Assembly: GCA_028278545.1 (NCBI GenBank)
Contig: JANQED010000132.1
Coordinates: 282,874-346,873 of the forward strand
Length of the DNA stretch: 64,000 nt
Source: Anaerolineales bacterium
GTDB taxonomy: Bacteria > Chloroflexota > Anaerolineae > Anaerolineales > UBA11858
Direction: 5' to 3'
Shown here one piece after another: positions 43,966 to 53,547 of the stretch. Made by a program: the position numbers and the translations under genes. The notes under the pieces are model-generated. The model made no database searches. It was given only the letters and a program-made list of their open reading frames with translations, and had not been told where the DNA came from. Numbering within the stretch: the first letter of the stretch is position 1; each line of letters begins with the position of its first letter.

Positions 43966-45381
43966 CTATTGTCCCTTTCCCAACATGGTGGCCGGTGTCC
44001 GCAGCAAGATCAAAGCATCCATAATGATGTTGCGATGTTTGATATAGTAGAGGTCGTATTCGAGTTTCATCATGGTTTCAGCCAGGTTAGATGCATAGCC
44101 GTAGTTGATCTGCGCCCAGCCCGTGATACCCGGCTTCACCAGCAGGCGCGCCCGATAGAACGGTATCCGGCGCTGAAAATGATTGACCAGCTGCGGGCGC
44201 TCGGCGCGCGGGCCCACCAGGCTCATATCCCCGCGCAGGACATTGAAAAACTGGGGAAACTCATCCAAATGAGTCCGGCGCAGAAAACGCCCCATGCGCG
44301 TCACCCGAGTATCATCTTCAGTAGCCAACTGAGGCTGACCATCTGCCTCAGCGTCGCGCAGCATGGTGCGGAACTTGATGATTTCGTATATCTGCCCCCC
44401 CTTCCCCAAACGCTCCTGACCATAAAAAATCGGCCAACCATTATCGATCAGGATCGCCAAACCGATCACAGGCAAGATCAGGCCCACAAACAAGACCCCC
44501 ACCAGCCCACCCAGGATATCGATAGAGCGTTTGACCACCTCGTAAAAGCCTCGGATTCGAAATTCATCTACGAATGAACGTAAAATCCAATCTGCTTCTA
44601 AAATATTGATCGGCACGCGGCCGACCAACTCTTCATAGGCCACCGGCATGCGAGTGATCTCCACGCCGCGTTCCTGGGCATCCAGCAGGGTTTGAAAGGT
44701 GCTCCCCATCATCGTACCAGAGATAGCTACGATGATATCCGTGATGGCTTCACGCTCGATCAATTCCAAAAGGCTGTCACTATTCGCAATGATCTGGTGC
44801 CCCTCGACTTCAGACCCTAATAGTTCAGGTGCATCATCAATCAAGCCCACCAATTCGAAGGGGTTAGGTTCCAGAGCATTGACCACTTCGAGGATCGTTC
44901 GACCGGCTCTACCCGCTCCCACCAAAAGAACCCGGCGCATAAATCCCGGCGCTGTAAATACCCGGATGTAGAGCAATCGCCAGACCAAAGTCATCAGGGA
45001 GGCCAAACCCAAAAAAGCCGCCACACCCCGGCGAGGCAGGGGGTTTTCAGAAGCAAAGTAGACAAACAGATACAGCACAAACCCAATGACCGTGGCAGTG
45101 AAAATGCCATTGATCACCTGACGACGATGCGCAGCCCGGTGGACATCATACAACTCCACAATCAGCAGCAACCAGACCAGGGGAAGCAGATAAAACCAGA
45201 AATCTACGCGTGCCCGGATGAAAGCGAATGACAGCCCTAACCACTCCTCGCTCAGCCCCCAAATGATTAACGCAGCTACCATGGCGGCTGCCCCAATCAA
45301 CAAGTCGCCAAGCACTAAGAGGGTGCGGCGTCCCCTCAAATCTAAACGCCAGAGCGTGGATGTCGTCTGCTGTCTAGCCAT
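43966..45381 (-). CDS. Polyprenyl glycosylphosphotransferase (WbaP/EpsE-like)
   Basis: A 471-residue membrane enzyme: four or five N-terminal helices (about 25-130), a nucleotide-binding-like linker domain (VLLVGAGRAGRTILEVVN), then the bacterial sugar-transferase domain with the re-entrant helix KRSIDILGGLVGVLFVG and conserved KFRTMLRDAE, RTHLDEFPQFFNVLRGDMS and VGPRAERP. It links the first sugar-1-phosphate to undecaprenyl phosphate, starting a surface polysaccharide. Start taken at the ATG at 45381, as the frame upstream has only a TTG. It precedes the GalE-like gene without a gap. Confidence 0.92.
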   Translation of the reverse strand: MARQQTTSTLWRLDLRGRRTLLVLGDLLIGAAAMVAALIIWGLSEEWLGLSFAFIRARVDFWFYLLPLVWLLLIVELYDVHRAAHRRQVINGIFTATVIGFVLYLFVYFASENPLPRRGVAAFLGLASLMTLVWRLLYIRVFTAPGFMRRVLLVGAGRAGRTILEVVNALEPNPFELVGLIDDAPELLGSEVEGHQIIANSDSLLELIEREAITDIIVAISGTMMGSTFQTLLDAQERGVEITRMPVAYEELVGRVPINILEADWILRSFVDEFRIRGFYEVVKRSIDILGGLVGVLFVGLILPVIGLAILIDNGWPIFYGQERLGKGGQIYEIIKFRTMLRDAEADGQPQLATEDDTRVTRMGRFLRRTHLDEFPQFFNVLRGDMSLVGPRAERPQLVNHFQRRIPFYRARLLVKPGITGWAQINYGYASNLAETMMKLEYDLYYIKHRNIIMDALILLRTPATMLGKGQ

Positions 45382-45393
45382 AGATGACAAATT

Positions 45394-46401
45394 CTACTTT
45401 TTAGAACCCAGATATTCGACCAGACTCCATAGAAAAGCGGTTCCCCAGGAAAAATGCATCACTACGATTGCCAGGGGAACACCCAATATTAATGAGAGAT
45501 CGCGCTTCTCGAAGGCTGATTGCAGCCCAGAGATCATCAACGCGGAGAGATAGATAACCGCCTCAGCCAACAGCAGCCAACGGGCGAAAACAAACCAGAT
45601 CGACAGCACGCCCAGGACCAGCCAGGTCAGCACAAACGCGCCCGAGAGCTGTCGCCAGCGGAAAGTGTGGGGATATCTCAACAGCATGCGCAGCTTCCAG
45701 TACCCATAGCGCCAGTATTGTCGGGCGAGATCGGACAGATTAGCACGCGCGAAATAGACGGATCGAATAGCAGGGTCCAGCCATATCGTGGCACCAGCCT
45801 GACGGGCCCGGACGTTGAACTCATAATCTTCATTGGTCAGCAAGTCTTCATCAAAGTACCCGATCTGGTTCACCAGGGCTCGGCGGAAAGCACCAAAGGG
45901 CACAGTATTCACGGCTCCAGCCACGACTTCGCCGCCTACCCGGTAGCGAGCGTCGCCTACCCCCAGGGGATGAGCAGCAGCCACAGCAATGGCACGCGCT
46001 AATCGCCCCGGGCCGCCGGGGCGAATCTCCCATACTCCTCCTACATTATCACCCAATCCAGCTTCCAGGGCCGCAACACTACGGGCGATGTAATCAGGCC
46101 TGGGCATAGAATGGGCGTCCAAACGGACAATGATCTCTCCCTGCGCAGCGTCGATGGCGCGGTTCAGTGCAGCCGGGATGGTGCGCTTGGGATTATCGAT
46201 AATCCGGACAATTGATTGCGGATGCGCAGATCGAAAATTGGCGATTTGCTCTCTTGTTCGATCTGTGGACATGCCATCCGCAATGATGACTTCCATCTCT
46301 TGCTGGGGGAAGGTCTGCTCAAGCAGAGACTCCAGCAGCAGTTGGACAGTATCCTGCTCATTGTAACACGGCACAATGACCGAAACCTTGGGGGTGGACA
46401 T
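45394..46401 (-). CDS. Family 2 glycosyltransferase (ExoA-like) with C-terminal membrane segments
   Basis: A 335-residue GT2: KVSVIVPCYNEQDTVQLLLESL at the N-terminus, the acidic VRLDAHSMP (DxH variant of DXD) and NEDYEFNVRARQAG in the middle. The C-terminus (about 235-320) has two or three helices, as in ExoA of succinoglycan synthesis. It adds a sugar to the lipid-linked glycan. The ATG at 46401 is used; a second ATG three codons earlier at 46410 is also in frame. It lies 12 bases upstream of the glycosylphosphotransferase gene. Confidence 0.9.
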   Translation of the reverse strand: MSTPKVSVIVPCYNEQDTVQLLLESLLEQTFPQQEMEVIIADGMSTDRTREQIANFRSAHPQSIVRIIDNPKRTIPAALNRAIDAAQGEIIVRLDAHSMPRPDYIARSVAALEAGLGDNVGGVWEIRPGGPGRLARAIAVAAAHPLGVGDARYRVGGEVVAGAVNTVPFGAFRRALVNQIGYFDEDLLTNEDYEFNVRARQAGATIWLDPAIRSVYFARANLSDLARQYWRYGYWKLRMLLRYPHTFRWRQLSGAFVLTWLVLGVLSIWFVFARWLLLAEAVIYLSALMISGLQSAFEKRDLSLILGVPLAIVVMHFSWGTAFLWSLVEYLGSKK

Positions 46402-46431
46402 AGACTCCATTCAAGAATGGCGCTGAGCCAG

Positions 46432-47868
46432 TCACATCCGACGACGTTCAGCTAAAGTCGTATCATCGGGAAGCGCAAGGGGAAGTTTTACCACAAAAAC
46501 GCTGCCTTGTCCTGGGCGACTCTTCGCAGAGAGTCCCCCCCCGTGAGCCAGGATGATCTCATTGGCAATGGCCAACCCCAACCCGGCTCCCCGCCTGCGG
46601 CCGCCAGGCCGGGATTTGTCCACCTGATAGAAGCGCTCAAAAATACGCCCCAGGTCCTCTGGGGGAATCCCTTCCCCGGTATCGATGACCGAGATTTCTA
46701 TCCCACCGTCGACGAGCTGCGCGACGACCCTCACATCGCCACCCGCCGGGGTATGTTTGATGGCATTATCGACCAGGTTGGTGAACACCTGTGCCAGCCG
46801 GTCGCCATCCCCAATGACGCCGGGCAGCGAGTCGACCCGCGCGGTCAAAGCGACCTCGGCTTGCGTCGCTTGCGGCGTTAGTTTAGCAACCACGCTTTCC
46901 AGCATGGCAGAGATGTCTACGGGGGCGCGCACGAATTCAACGGTACCGGCATCCAGGCGCGCCAAATCCAACAAATCCAGCACCAGGCGATGCATGCGCC
47001 CGGCTTCATTGTAGATCACGTCGGCAGCGCTGCTCAACTCATCCGGGCTTTGCGCAGTGCCGTCCAAAATCGCCTGGGCAAAACCTTGAATGGAAGTCAA
47101 AGGCGTTCTGAGTTCATGCGATACATTGGCGATGAAGTCTCGCTGAGATTGTTGCGAGGTGTGCACCTGCTCCGCCATCTCGTTGAAAGTCCGGGCCAGA
47201 GATTTGACTTCGTCAGGCCCCTCAGGTTTCAGCGGGCGATAATCCCCCGAGGCCACAGACCTGGCAGCCTGTGCGATGCGCTGAAGCGGTCCGGCCACCC
47301 AACGCGCCATCAAGACCGCCAATATCAGGGAAACAAACAGGGCGACCAGCCCCCCTTGCTGCAACGGCCTAGCGATATCGTCTGCGCGCGACCGCAACGC
47401 CACCAGGATGGACACGTTAGGGCGCGGCGTAGCCAGGACGAACCAATACTCTGAGGATAGAGACTGCGCCAGATGCAACCACTCGTCCCCTTCGGCATCA
47501 TCCACCGAGGTAATCACGCTTGCCAGACGGATCAACCTCTGGGTGGGTCGCAATTGTAAGGCGGGTTCTGTCTCCTGGCGTGAATCGATGATCAACTCGC
47601 CATCGCGCTGATAGAGCAGCACGCGCAAATCAAAAGTCTCATCAAGACGTGCTACGGCAGTTTCCAATCCGGGCTCGCTCAAGTCTTTGAGACTCTCGGC
47701 ACGCTGCTCGATAGCGTCAGCAGCGCTCTTTAGCCGCTGCCTGGCCTGGACGGTTTGAGCAGGATTACGCGCAAAATATACCAGGGCAACGGCAGCCACA
47801 ACGCACAAAGCCACCCCGATGACGATGGTATAGGTGAGCAATAAACGGGAACGGAGGGATGTAAACAT
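46432..47868 (-). CDS. Membrane sensor histidine kinase (HAMP-HisKA-HATPase)
   Basis: A 478-residue kinase: TM1 about 10-33, an external sensor about 34-165, TM2 about 170-190, HAMP about 190-240, HisKA with H251 in FIANVSHELRTPLTSI, and an ATPase domain with LVDNAIKHTP, DTGEGIPPED, RIFERFYQ and GAGLGLAIANE. It is encoded 15 bases after the response regulator and is its partner. The external region shows no known sensor domain, so the signal is unknown. Its place just upstream of the glycan genes on the same strand suggests but does not prove control of surface polymers. Confidence 0.93.
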   Translation of the reverse strand: MFTSLRSRLLLTYTIVIGVALCVVAAVALVYFARNPAQTVQARQRLKSAADAIEQRAESLKDLSEPGLETAVARLDETFDLRVLLYQRDGELIIDSRQETEPALQLRPTQRLIRLASVITSVDDAEGDEWLHLAQSLSSEYWFVLATPRPNVSILVALRSRADDIARPLQQGGLVALFVSLILAVLMARWVAGPLQRIAQAARSVASGDYRPLKPEGPDEVKSLARTFNEMAEQVHTSQQSQRDFIANVSHELRTPLTSIQGFAQAILDGTAQSPDELSSAADVIYNEAGRMHRLVLDLLDLARLDAGTVEFVRAPVDISAMLESVVAKLTPQATQAEVALTARVDSLPGVIGDGDRLAQVFTNLVDNAIKHTPAGGDVRVVAQLVDGGIEISVIDTGEGIPPEDLGRIFERFYQVDKSRPGGRRRGAGLGLAIANEIILAHGGGLSAKSRPGQGSVFVVKLPLALPDDTTLAERRRM

Positions 47869-47883
47869 GGTTTACAAACGCAC

Positions 47884-48567
47884 TCAATCGATCAAGAGCT
47901 TATACCCCACCCCGGTGACCGTCTCGATCCGCAGGGAACTTCCCTCCAGTTTCTTGCGCAACTGCCCGATATGAACATCGACGGTGCGAGTCTGGCCCGC
48001 GAAATCATAACCCCAAGCCAGTTGCAGCAACTGCTCACGGCTCAAGACCAGACCTTTATGTTCCACTAAAGATAGCAAAAGCTCAAACTCCTGCGTGCGC
48101 AGATCGACCCCCACCCCCTCGATGGTGACTTCCCGGCTCCCCGGATCGATGGTGATTTCACCGAGGTGCAGGGGCGTCGATGCGGGTTTGGCTGCGCGAT
48201 CACCACGCCGCAGCAGGGCCTTTACCCGGGCAACCAATTCGCGCGGATTAAAGGGCTTGGTGAGATAGTCATCTGCCCCCATCTCCAGGCCGACGATCTT
48301 GTCGATATCATCGTCCCGGGCGGTCAGCATCAGGATCAAGATCGAGTTGTCCTCCGCCCGCAGCCTGCGGCAGACTTCCAGGCCATCGAACTCAGGCAGC
48401 ATAATGTCCAACACCACCAACGCTGGCCGCAGACGAGCGATCTCATCTAATGCCGCCCGGCCATCCCCCACAGCAGCGACGCGATACCCCTCCCGCTCCA
48501 GATACATGCGGGCCAGTTGAAGGATATTGGGTTCGTCGTCGACGAGCAGGATCAGTTCACCGGGCAT
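47884..48567 (-). CDS. OmpR-family response regulator
   Basis: A 227-residue regulator: receiver with D10-D11, phosphoacceptor D54 in LVVLDIMLPEFDG, MLTARDDD and LTKPFNPREL; C-terminal winged helix with LRTQEFELLLSLVEHKG and TVDVHIGQLRKKLE. It ends in ETVTGVGYKLLID. It is the first gene of the pair with the histidine kinase downstream (15-base gap). The regulon is not visible from the sequence. Confidence 0.93.
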   Translation of the reverse strand: MPGELILLVDDEPNILQLARMYLEREGYRVAAVGDGRAALDEIARLRPALVVLDIMLPEFDGLEVCRRLRAEDNSILILMLTARDDDIDKIVGLEMGADDYLTKPFNPRELVARVKALLRRGDRAAKPASTPLHLGEITIDPGSREVTIEGVGVDLRTQEFELLLSLVEHKGLVLSREQLLQLAWGYDFAGQTRTVDVHIGQLRKKLEGSSLRIETVTGVGYKLLID

Positions 48568-48606
48568 GATCTAGTTTTCTGCATCCCGGACGCGGTGTCC
48601 AGCGGT

Positions 48607-48996
48607 TTACTGGTCAGCGATGACCGCTACGGCTTCTATCTCCACCGCGGCGTCCTTGGGCAAACGGGCCACCTGTACCGCCGACCGAGCCGGAAAATCC
48701 TCGGTGAAGAACTCAGCGTACACGGCGTTCATGGCCGAAAAATCATCCATATCTCGCAAAAATACCGTGGTCTTGACCACATTTTCCAGCGCAGTGCCGC
48801 CCGCTTCCAAAATGGCTTTCAGGTTCTTCAGCGCTTGCCGGGTCTGCTCGACGACCTCATCAGAGACGAATTGTCCGGTCAAGGGGTCGATGCCCAATTG
48901 GCCCGCTGTGAAGATAAAATCCCCCACGCGCACGCCGGCAGAATAGGGGCCAATCGCCTTGGGCGCGTCTTTCGCTACGATGACTTCCTTTGTCAT
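48607..48996 (-). CDS. ridA: RidA-family deaminase
   Basis: A 129-residue protein of the YjgF/RidA family: GPYSAGVRVGDFIFTAGQLG, LKNLKAILEAGG, VVKTTVFLRDMDDFSAMN and the arginine-containing FPARSAVQVARLPKDAAVEIEA, in which the arginine holds the carboxylate of the substrate. RidA hydrolyses reactive enamines and imines such as 2-aminoacrylate formed by PLP enzymes and so protects metabolism. It is monocistronic-looking, 39 bases before the response-regulator start on the same strand. Confidence 0.93.
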   Translation of the reverse strand: MTKEVIVAKDAPKAIGPYSAGVRVGDFIFTAGQLGIDPLTGQFVSDEVVEQTRQALKNLKAILEAGGTALENVVKTTVFLRDMDDFSAMNAVYAEFFTEDFPARSAVQVARLPKDAAVEIEAVAVIADQ

Positions 48997-49187
48997 ATTT
49001 CACCTCTTCTGGTATATGAAACCCGCCCCGAGGCGGGATGATCAGACTGGGGTTGAAGTTGAGTGCCGAGGAAAAAGGGGCAGCCACCCCAAAAGGGAGT
49101 CCCGCGGCCCCATTTTACCGCAAATGACCCCCAGGGATTCGGCCGCATGCCTTTCGGGTGTCAGGCGAAACCCACGCGAGGGGATCA

Positions 49188-49871
49188 TTACTCAAAGTCC
49201 AGCATATGGATCACGTCCCCCAAAGCTGCATTGAAAATTTCATCCATGATCACATCATCAACGTGATATGGCCCTCCAAACACCCCATCCCCATACACTT
49301 GACGGGCCTCCTCCGCCCCCAATAGGCCCGGAATGTGAGGGGGTGTTTTCTCCCCATCGGGAAGCTCGGCCACGCGCGTGAAGTTGAAGGCCTCGATCCA
49401 GCTGGCGTGATAAGATTTCAGCTCATATTTCCTGGCAACGGCCTCGACGCTGTGCGAACTCCACCAAGCATACCAGGCAATGCGCAGGTCGGAGAGTTCG
49501 CTGACTAACTCGAACAACCGCGCCCGCACCGGCTCGTTGCCGCCATGTCCATTGAGCACCAAAACCCTGCGGAAGCCATGCCGGTAAACCGAGCGCATGA
49601 TATCTTCCACCACATCCATCAATGTGTCTATGCGCAGTGAGATAGTCCCCGGATAAGCCAGGAAGTACGGCGAAGCGCCGAAGTTGAGCGATGGAGCCAC
49701 CAGAACGCCAGTCTTCTGGCTGGCGGCGTCGGCCAACGCCTGAGGGATTTTGGCGTCTGTGAGCAGACTGAGATAGCCGTGCTGCTCGCAAGAACCCAGC
49801 ACTATCATCAGCCGGTCGTCATTCTTAAGATAGCTTTCCACATCGAGCCAGTTAAGGTCCGCAAAGCGCAT
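49188..49871 (-). CDS. Creatininase-family amidohydrolase
   Basis: A 227-residue protein of the creatininase superfamily: LGSCEQHGYLSLLTD supplies E-x-H near residues 28-30, followed by SLNFGASPYFLAYPGTISL and VLNGHGGNEP, all metal-binding parts of the fold. The third block reads HASWIEAFNFTRV where creatininase has HAGE-x-E-T, so the metal site may differ. Members hydrolyse cyclic amides or related small molecules such as creatinine or formamides; the substrate here is unknown. It follows the nucleotidyltransferase gene after 14 bases and may be the last gene of that operon. Confidence 0.85.
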   Translation of the reverse strand: MRFADLNWLDVESYLKNDDRLMIVLGSCEQHGYLSLLTDAKIPQALADAASQKTGVLVAPSLNFGASPYFLAYPGTISLRIDTLMDVVEDIMRSVYRHGFRRVLVLNGHGGNEPVRARLFELVSELSDLRIAWYAWWSSHSVEAVARKYELKSYHASWIEAFNFTRVAELPDGEKTPPHIPGLLGAEEARQVYGDGVFGGPYHVDDVIMDEIFNAALGDVIHMLDFE

Positions 49872-49885
49872 TGCTGCTCCCGAAA

Positions 49886-51058
49886 TTACTCATTGCCCTG
49901 AGAATAGCTGCCCCCGCTTGATAGCGTACGATAAGATATTTTCTTCCTCACCCGTTTATATAGTCTCTGGACGCCATCGATGGGCACCTGCCAGGCCTTC
50001 TCTATGCCCAGGTCAAGTTGAAGGTATTTGATGAAACCAAAGGGATAAAACCATCCTTTTTGATTGGCTGCTGCTCGCTTATACCGAAACCAATACAATT
50101 GAAGATAATCCATCCACCCCCGAGAGTGCGACATGACCCGGAACTCACGTCTTTCAGATCGTGAAATCGGCGCTCTTTGAAGCTGCTCAACAATTGCGGG
50201 GGGCATGTCGATCTCTAATAATTCCCGGACGTAAAACAGCGCTTCCCTCAACGGCAAGGCCAACCGCCTCTTCTTGGCTTGAAACAGCAGCCGATCCCAA
50301 TCAAGTTCCGGAGTCCCCCTCAGTATCATAAACGCATCGGCGATCCAACGCAGCGGAGGGGAATCATTCCAACCTACCCCGTGCATACAGGCGTGAAAGA
50401 GGTGATCCGCGGGGGCCAATGTCAGTGTGTCCGCCTTCCCAATTTTCAGAGGCATCGCAGCATCCCAAAAATCGTCGTCCGCCCTGGGTTCGAGGTTTTC
50501 CATCAATAAATGCCAGTGCAAATCAAACTGGTTCCCGTCGGGATCGACGAACATATACGCGTGTCTGGTCCTTAAATAGGCCGTCAGGATCTTCTCCGAC
50601 TCCGCCAACGACCTCCAGTCCAAACTTTTTAACAACTTGATCGCCTTTGGGGCTTGATCCGTAGGGATCAATAGATCGAAATCGCTCATCGGGCGCAATC
50701 CAAAGTCCTTGTAATACAGCAAGAGTAACGCGGCACCCTTTAGAATGATGGTTCTGATACCATGTCCATTCAACGCCCGAACGAGGGGCTCCATTATCTT
50801 TAGAAGGACCGTATTTTTGTACCAGGTTAGCCGATGAACTCCTTTCAGCCGGTCGATCGTGATGTGATCAACCCCATGTTTGGTCAGGTTTCGATATAAG
50901 AGGGGCAGTAAACGATGCGAGCCATAATCAACATCATCGAGATCAATCACGGCATTCCATTTTTCCCAGGCCTGGATCGCCTTCGATCCATCGAGGAGCG
51001 CAGCCTGCAACAATAATTCCTGGTGTTCGTTCGGCCAACTGCTGCGTTTAGTAACCAT
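49886..51058 (-). CDS. Nucleotidyltransferase-family protein (NTP_transf_5-like, as in lasso-type clusters)
   Basis: A 390-residue protein. The nucleotidyltransferase core has IILKGAALLLLYY followed by RPMSDFDLLIP (D126 and D128, the metal-binding DxD), a pattern of the uncharacterised nucleotidyltransferase family often found beside PqqD-like and HPr-kinase-like genes in lasso-peptide and glycan clusters. A basic C-terminal tail follows. Start at 51058 overlaps the ABC exporter gene by 11 bases; the upstream frame to 51118 is inside that gene. It may activate or modify a small acceptor, but the true substrate is unknown. Confidence 0.75.
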   Translation of the reverse strand: MVTKRSSWPNEHQELLLQAALLDGSKAIQAWEKWNAVIDLDDVDYGSHRLLPLLYRNLTKHGVDHITIDRLKGVHRLTWYKNTVLLKIMEPLVRALNGHGIRTIILKGAALLLLYYKDFGLRPMSDFDLLIPTDQAPKAIKLLKSLDWRSLAESEKILTAYLRTRHAYMFVDPDGNQFDLHWHLLMENLEPRADDDFWDAAMPLKIGKADTLTLAPADHLFHACMHGVGWNDSPPLRWIADAFMILRGTPELDWDRLLFQAKKRRLALPLREALFYVRELLEIDMPPAIVEQLQRAPISRSERREFRVMSHSRGWMDYLQLYWFRYKRAAANQKGWFYPFGFIKYLQLDLGIEKAWQVPIDGVQRLYKRVRKKISYRTLSSGGSYSQGNE

Positions 51059-52781
51059 CGGAATGAAGTTCCTTGACGGACGAATAAATCCCGCCCCCAT
51101 CCGCTTCCCGTAATACAACAGCCGGTTCTCCGCTCGCTAGAATTAGGCCCTGTTCGCTTAAAACATACACCTTTTGCGCTTGGTGAGCAACATCCATCAG
51201 ATGAGTGATCATCAGAATGGCCGGCATATTTTCCAATCCATTCAGGTTGTGCATCAAACGCTGGATCGTGGCTTCGTCAAGATGATTCGTGGGTTCATCC
51301 AAGATGAGCAGACTGGGGCGGCGCAACAAGGCGCGCGCAATGGCTATCTTCTGTCGCTGGCCCCCAGAAAGCAGCACACCGCCCTCGCCGGCCATCGTTT
51401 CGTAGCCTTTCGGCAACTCGTGAATAAACTCGTCTGCCATCGCGAGCCTGGAGGCCTCCTCGACCTCCTCATGACTCGGCGAAGACATACCATAAGTGAC
51501 GTTTTCCCAAATCGTCCCTGAGAAAATTACCGGGTCTTGTGTCACCACCCCAATATGCCTTCTCAATTGGATCATATCCAATTCATCATAAGGGCGCCCA
51601 TCGGCATAGAGACTGCCGGACTGAGGCCGGTAGAAACCAAGAGTCAGGTAGGCAATCGTGCTCTTGCCGGCACCATTCGGGCCAACCAGGGCCACAAGAG
51701 AACCCGGCCTGAAGACAAGGTCAATCGACTGTAAAACTGGTTCGTCTTTATACCGAAAACTCACCCCCTCGAATGTGACCTCACCGCTGAAATGAATCTC
51801 ACCCTGCCCGCGATACGGCGGAGCGTCCTCCACCTGCAAGATACTGTATAGAGAACCGAGGGATTCGTTCCCTTCAATGACCAGAGGGATCGAAGAGATC
51901 ACCGCTTGCAGATAACCATGCATAAACGCGACAACAATATAGAAAGACAAAAGCGATCCCAAGGTCATCGCCTCGGTGCTGACGGCTATTCCACCAACAA
52001 TCAATATCAGGATTCCAGAGATCGCTACCATTCCGCTCATCACCGATCCATATACGGCATCCTGCCACACCACAGCGAAACTACTTCTGCGCATATCTTC
52101 ATGGCGCTTCATTTGGCGTTCGATCTCAAACTGTTCTGCTGTTTGCACCTTCGCCAAATCAAGCATTTGTAAGATGAATAAAATGCCCTTGCTGAACCCT
52201 TCCAAAGTCCTGTGATAGGCGCTAATTCGTTCCTGTAAGTTTCCCCGCAGCATTCTGCTGATCGCGAACAGGGGCAGAATGGTCAGGATCATTACTAGAA
52301 AAAGGAGAGGATTGAGATACAACAAAACACCACTAAGACCGAGCGTGATAACCAGGGCTGGCAGTGATTTTGCTACCAAGGCGTTGTTCATCACATCCAA
52401 TCGCTGGGTATTTTGGACGATGTTGGCGTGTAATCTGCTCAAATCGGCTTCGCTATAATAAGATCGAGAGAGTGAAAAACACTTCGTCAGTAATTCATTG
52501 CGCAAATCGTATATCACCATCTTGGTGGTCTTATTGGTGATATATCGAGTCCAAAGCGTGATCAAATTATTGATCCCTATCACAAGCAGCAATAAGAGGC
52601 CAACCGTAATCAAACCTTGAACATCGCCGTTGACGATGATTTGGTCAAAGGAATAACGCACAAGATAGGCGATCAAGAGGAAAAGAGCGGATTGTCCGGC
52701 CGAAACCAGTACGACAAAAACGACCCTCTTGATCGACCCCCGGTAGAGTTTTAGATAGTACTGCCAGGCCTCTAAATTCAA
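51048..52781 (-). CDS. ABC exporter (permease-ATPase fusion)
   Basis: A 577-residue half transporter: six helices (about 15-310) then an ATPase with Walker A VGPNGAGKST at about residue 370, signature LLSGGQRQK and Walker B LLILDEPTNHLD. It exports a substrate as a homodimer. In this operon it is placed between five glycosyltransferases and the nucleotidyltransferase, so it may export a glycosylated peptide or a lipid-linked glycan. The lack of a peptidase domain at the N-terminus means it does not cleave leader peptides as it exports. Confidence 0.92.
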   Translation of the reverse strand: MNLEAWQYYLKLYRGSIKRVVFVVLVSAGQSALFLLIAYLVRYSFDQIIVNGDVQGLITVGLLLLLVIGINNLITLWTRYITNKTTKMVIYDLRNELLTKCFSLSRSYYSEADLSRLHANIVQNTQRLDVMNNALVAKSLPALVITLGLSGVLLYLNPLLFLVMILTILPLFAISRMLRGNLQERISAYHRTLEGFSKGILFILQMLDLAKVQTAEQFEIERQMKRHEDMRRSSFAVVWQDAVYGSVMSGMVAISGILILIVGGIAVSTEAMTLGSLLSFYIVVAFMHGYLQAVISSIPLVIEGNESLGSLYSILQVEDAPPYRGQGEIHFSGEVTFEGVSFRYKDEPVLQSIDLVFRPGSLVALVGPNGAGKSTIAYLTLGFYRPQSGSLYADGRPYDELDMIQLRRHIGVVTQDPVIFSGTIWENVTYGMSSPSHEEVEEASRLAMADEFIHELPKGYETMAGEGGVLLSGGQRQKIAIARALLRRPSLLILDEPTNHLDEATIQRLMHNLNGLENMPAILMITHLMDVAHQAQKVYVLSEQGLILASGEPAVVLREADGGGIYSSVKELHSDGY

Positions 52782-52853
52782 GGAAGTCCCCCCAGAAATC
52801 GCTCTTCATAATCCACGGGGATCATAACGCTTATGAGATCTTTTGCTCTCATC

Positions 52854-53543
52854 TCAGATCCCAACCCGTTTTCGATCTAAGGACGCTTTTACGATCCCCA
52901 GAATAGCCTGCTTTTTCTCCTTCCGAAATTGTGTGCTGAAGTTTCCCTCATGAATTCTCCGCCGGGCAACCAAGTCTGGAAGCAATTCGATATTGAGATT
53001 CATTTCCAGGGCTCGTGCAAAAAAACTGATCACTTCCCCCACATGAACATCAGCGTGAAACAGACCGACAACCTCGAAGAATTCACGTCTCACCAACATC
53101 GCCGTAGGAATATACCCCCGGAGCGGCTGGGGATGAAAGTGGTAATTCTTCATAGCCTGGAAATCCAACTCTGGGCTAATAAACTGCTCGACATATCCAG
53201 TGACGATATCAAACGTAGGATCAGCCCTAAAGGCCGCCATTTGTAAGGTGAGTTTTTCCGGCATCCAGAGGTCGTCTGCATCCAAAAAGGCCATATACTC
53301 GCCTTTGGCGGCTAGAATACCCCGATTCCTGGCCTCCGCCTGCCCAGAATGCTCTTGATAGACGCAATTTACCTCAGGGTACGTTAAGGCAACATCCCGG
53401 CTTCCATCGGTGGAACCATCATCCACAACCAGGATTTCAATAGGCCGGTATGATTGTGCTAAAACGCTATCAATGGCTTCCGCTAAATATTTCTCGCCAT
53501 TATAGACGGGGATGACAACGCTTATCAATGGGTTTTCAGTCAT
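52854..53543 (-). CDS. Family 2 glycosyltransferase, copy 1 of the tandem array
   Basis: A 229-residue GT2: PLISVVIPVYNGEKYLAEAIDSVL, VVDDGSTDGS and the DXD-containing FLDADDLWMPEKL. It has no membrane segment, so it acts in the cytosol. It is the fifth gene in transcription order after the HPr-kinase-like gene, ending the array before the ABC exporter (72-base gap). Sequence is close to its four neighbours, which shows that the array grew by gene duplication. The acceptor is unknown. Confidence 0.92.
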   Translation of the reverse strand: MTENPLISVVIPVYNGEKYLAEAIDSVLAQSYRPIEILVVDDGSTDGSRDVALTYPEVNCVYQEHSGQAEARNRGILAAKGEYMAFLDADDLWMPEKLTLQMAAFRADPTFDIVTGYVEQFISPELDFQAMKNYHFHPQPLRGYIPTAMLVRREFFEVVGLFHADVHVGEVISFFARALEMNLNIELLPDLVARRRIHEGNFSTQFRKEKKQAILGIVKASLDRKRVGI

Positions 53544-53547
53544 TGGA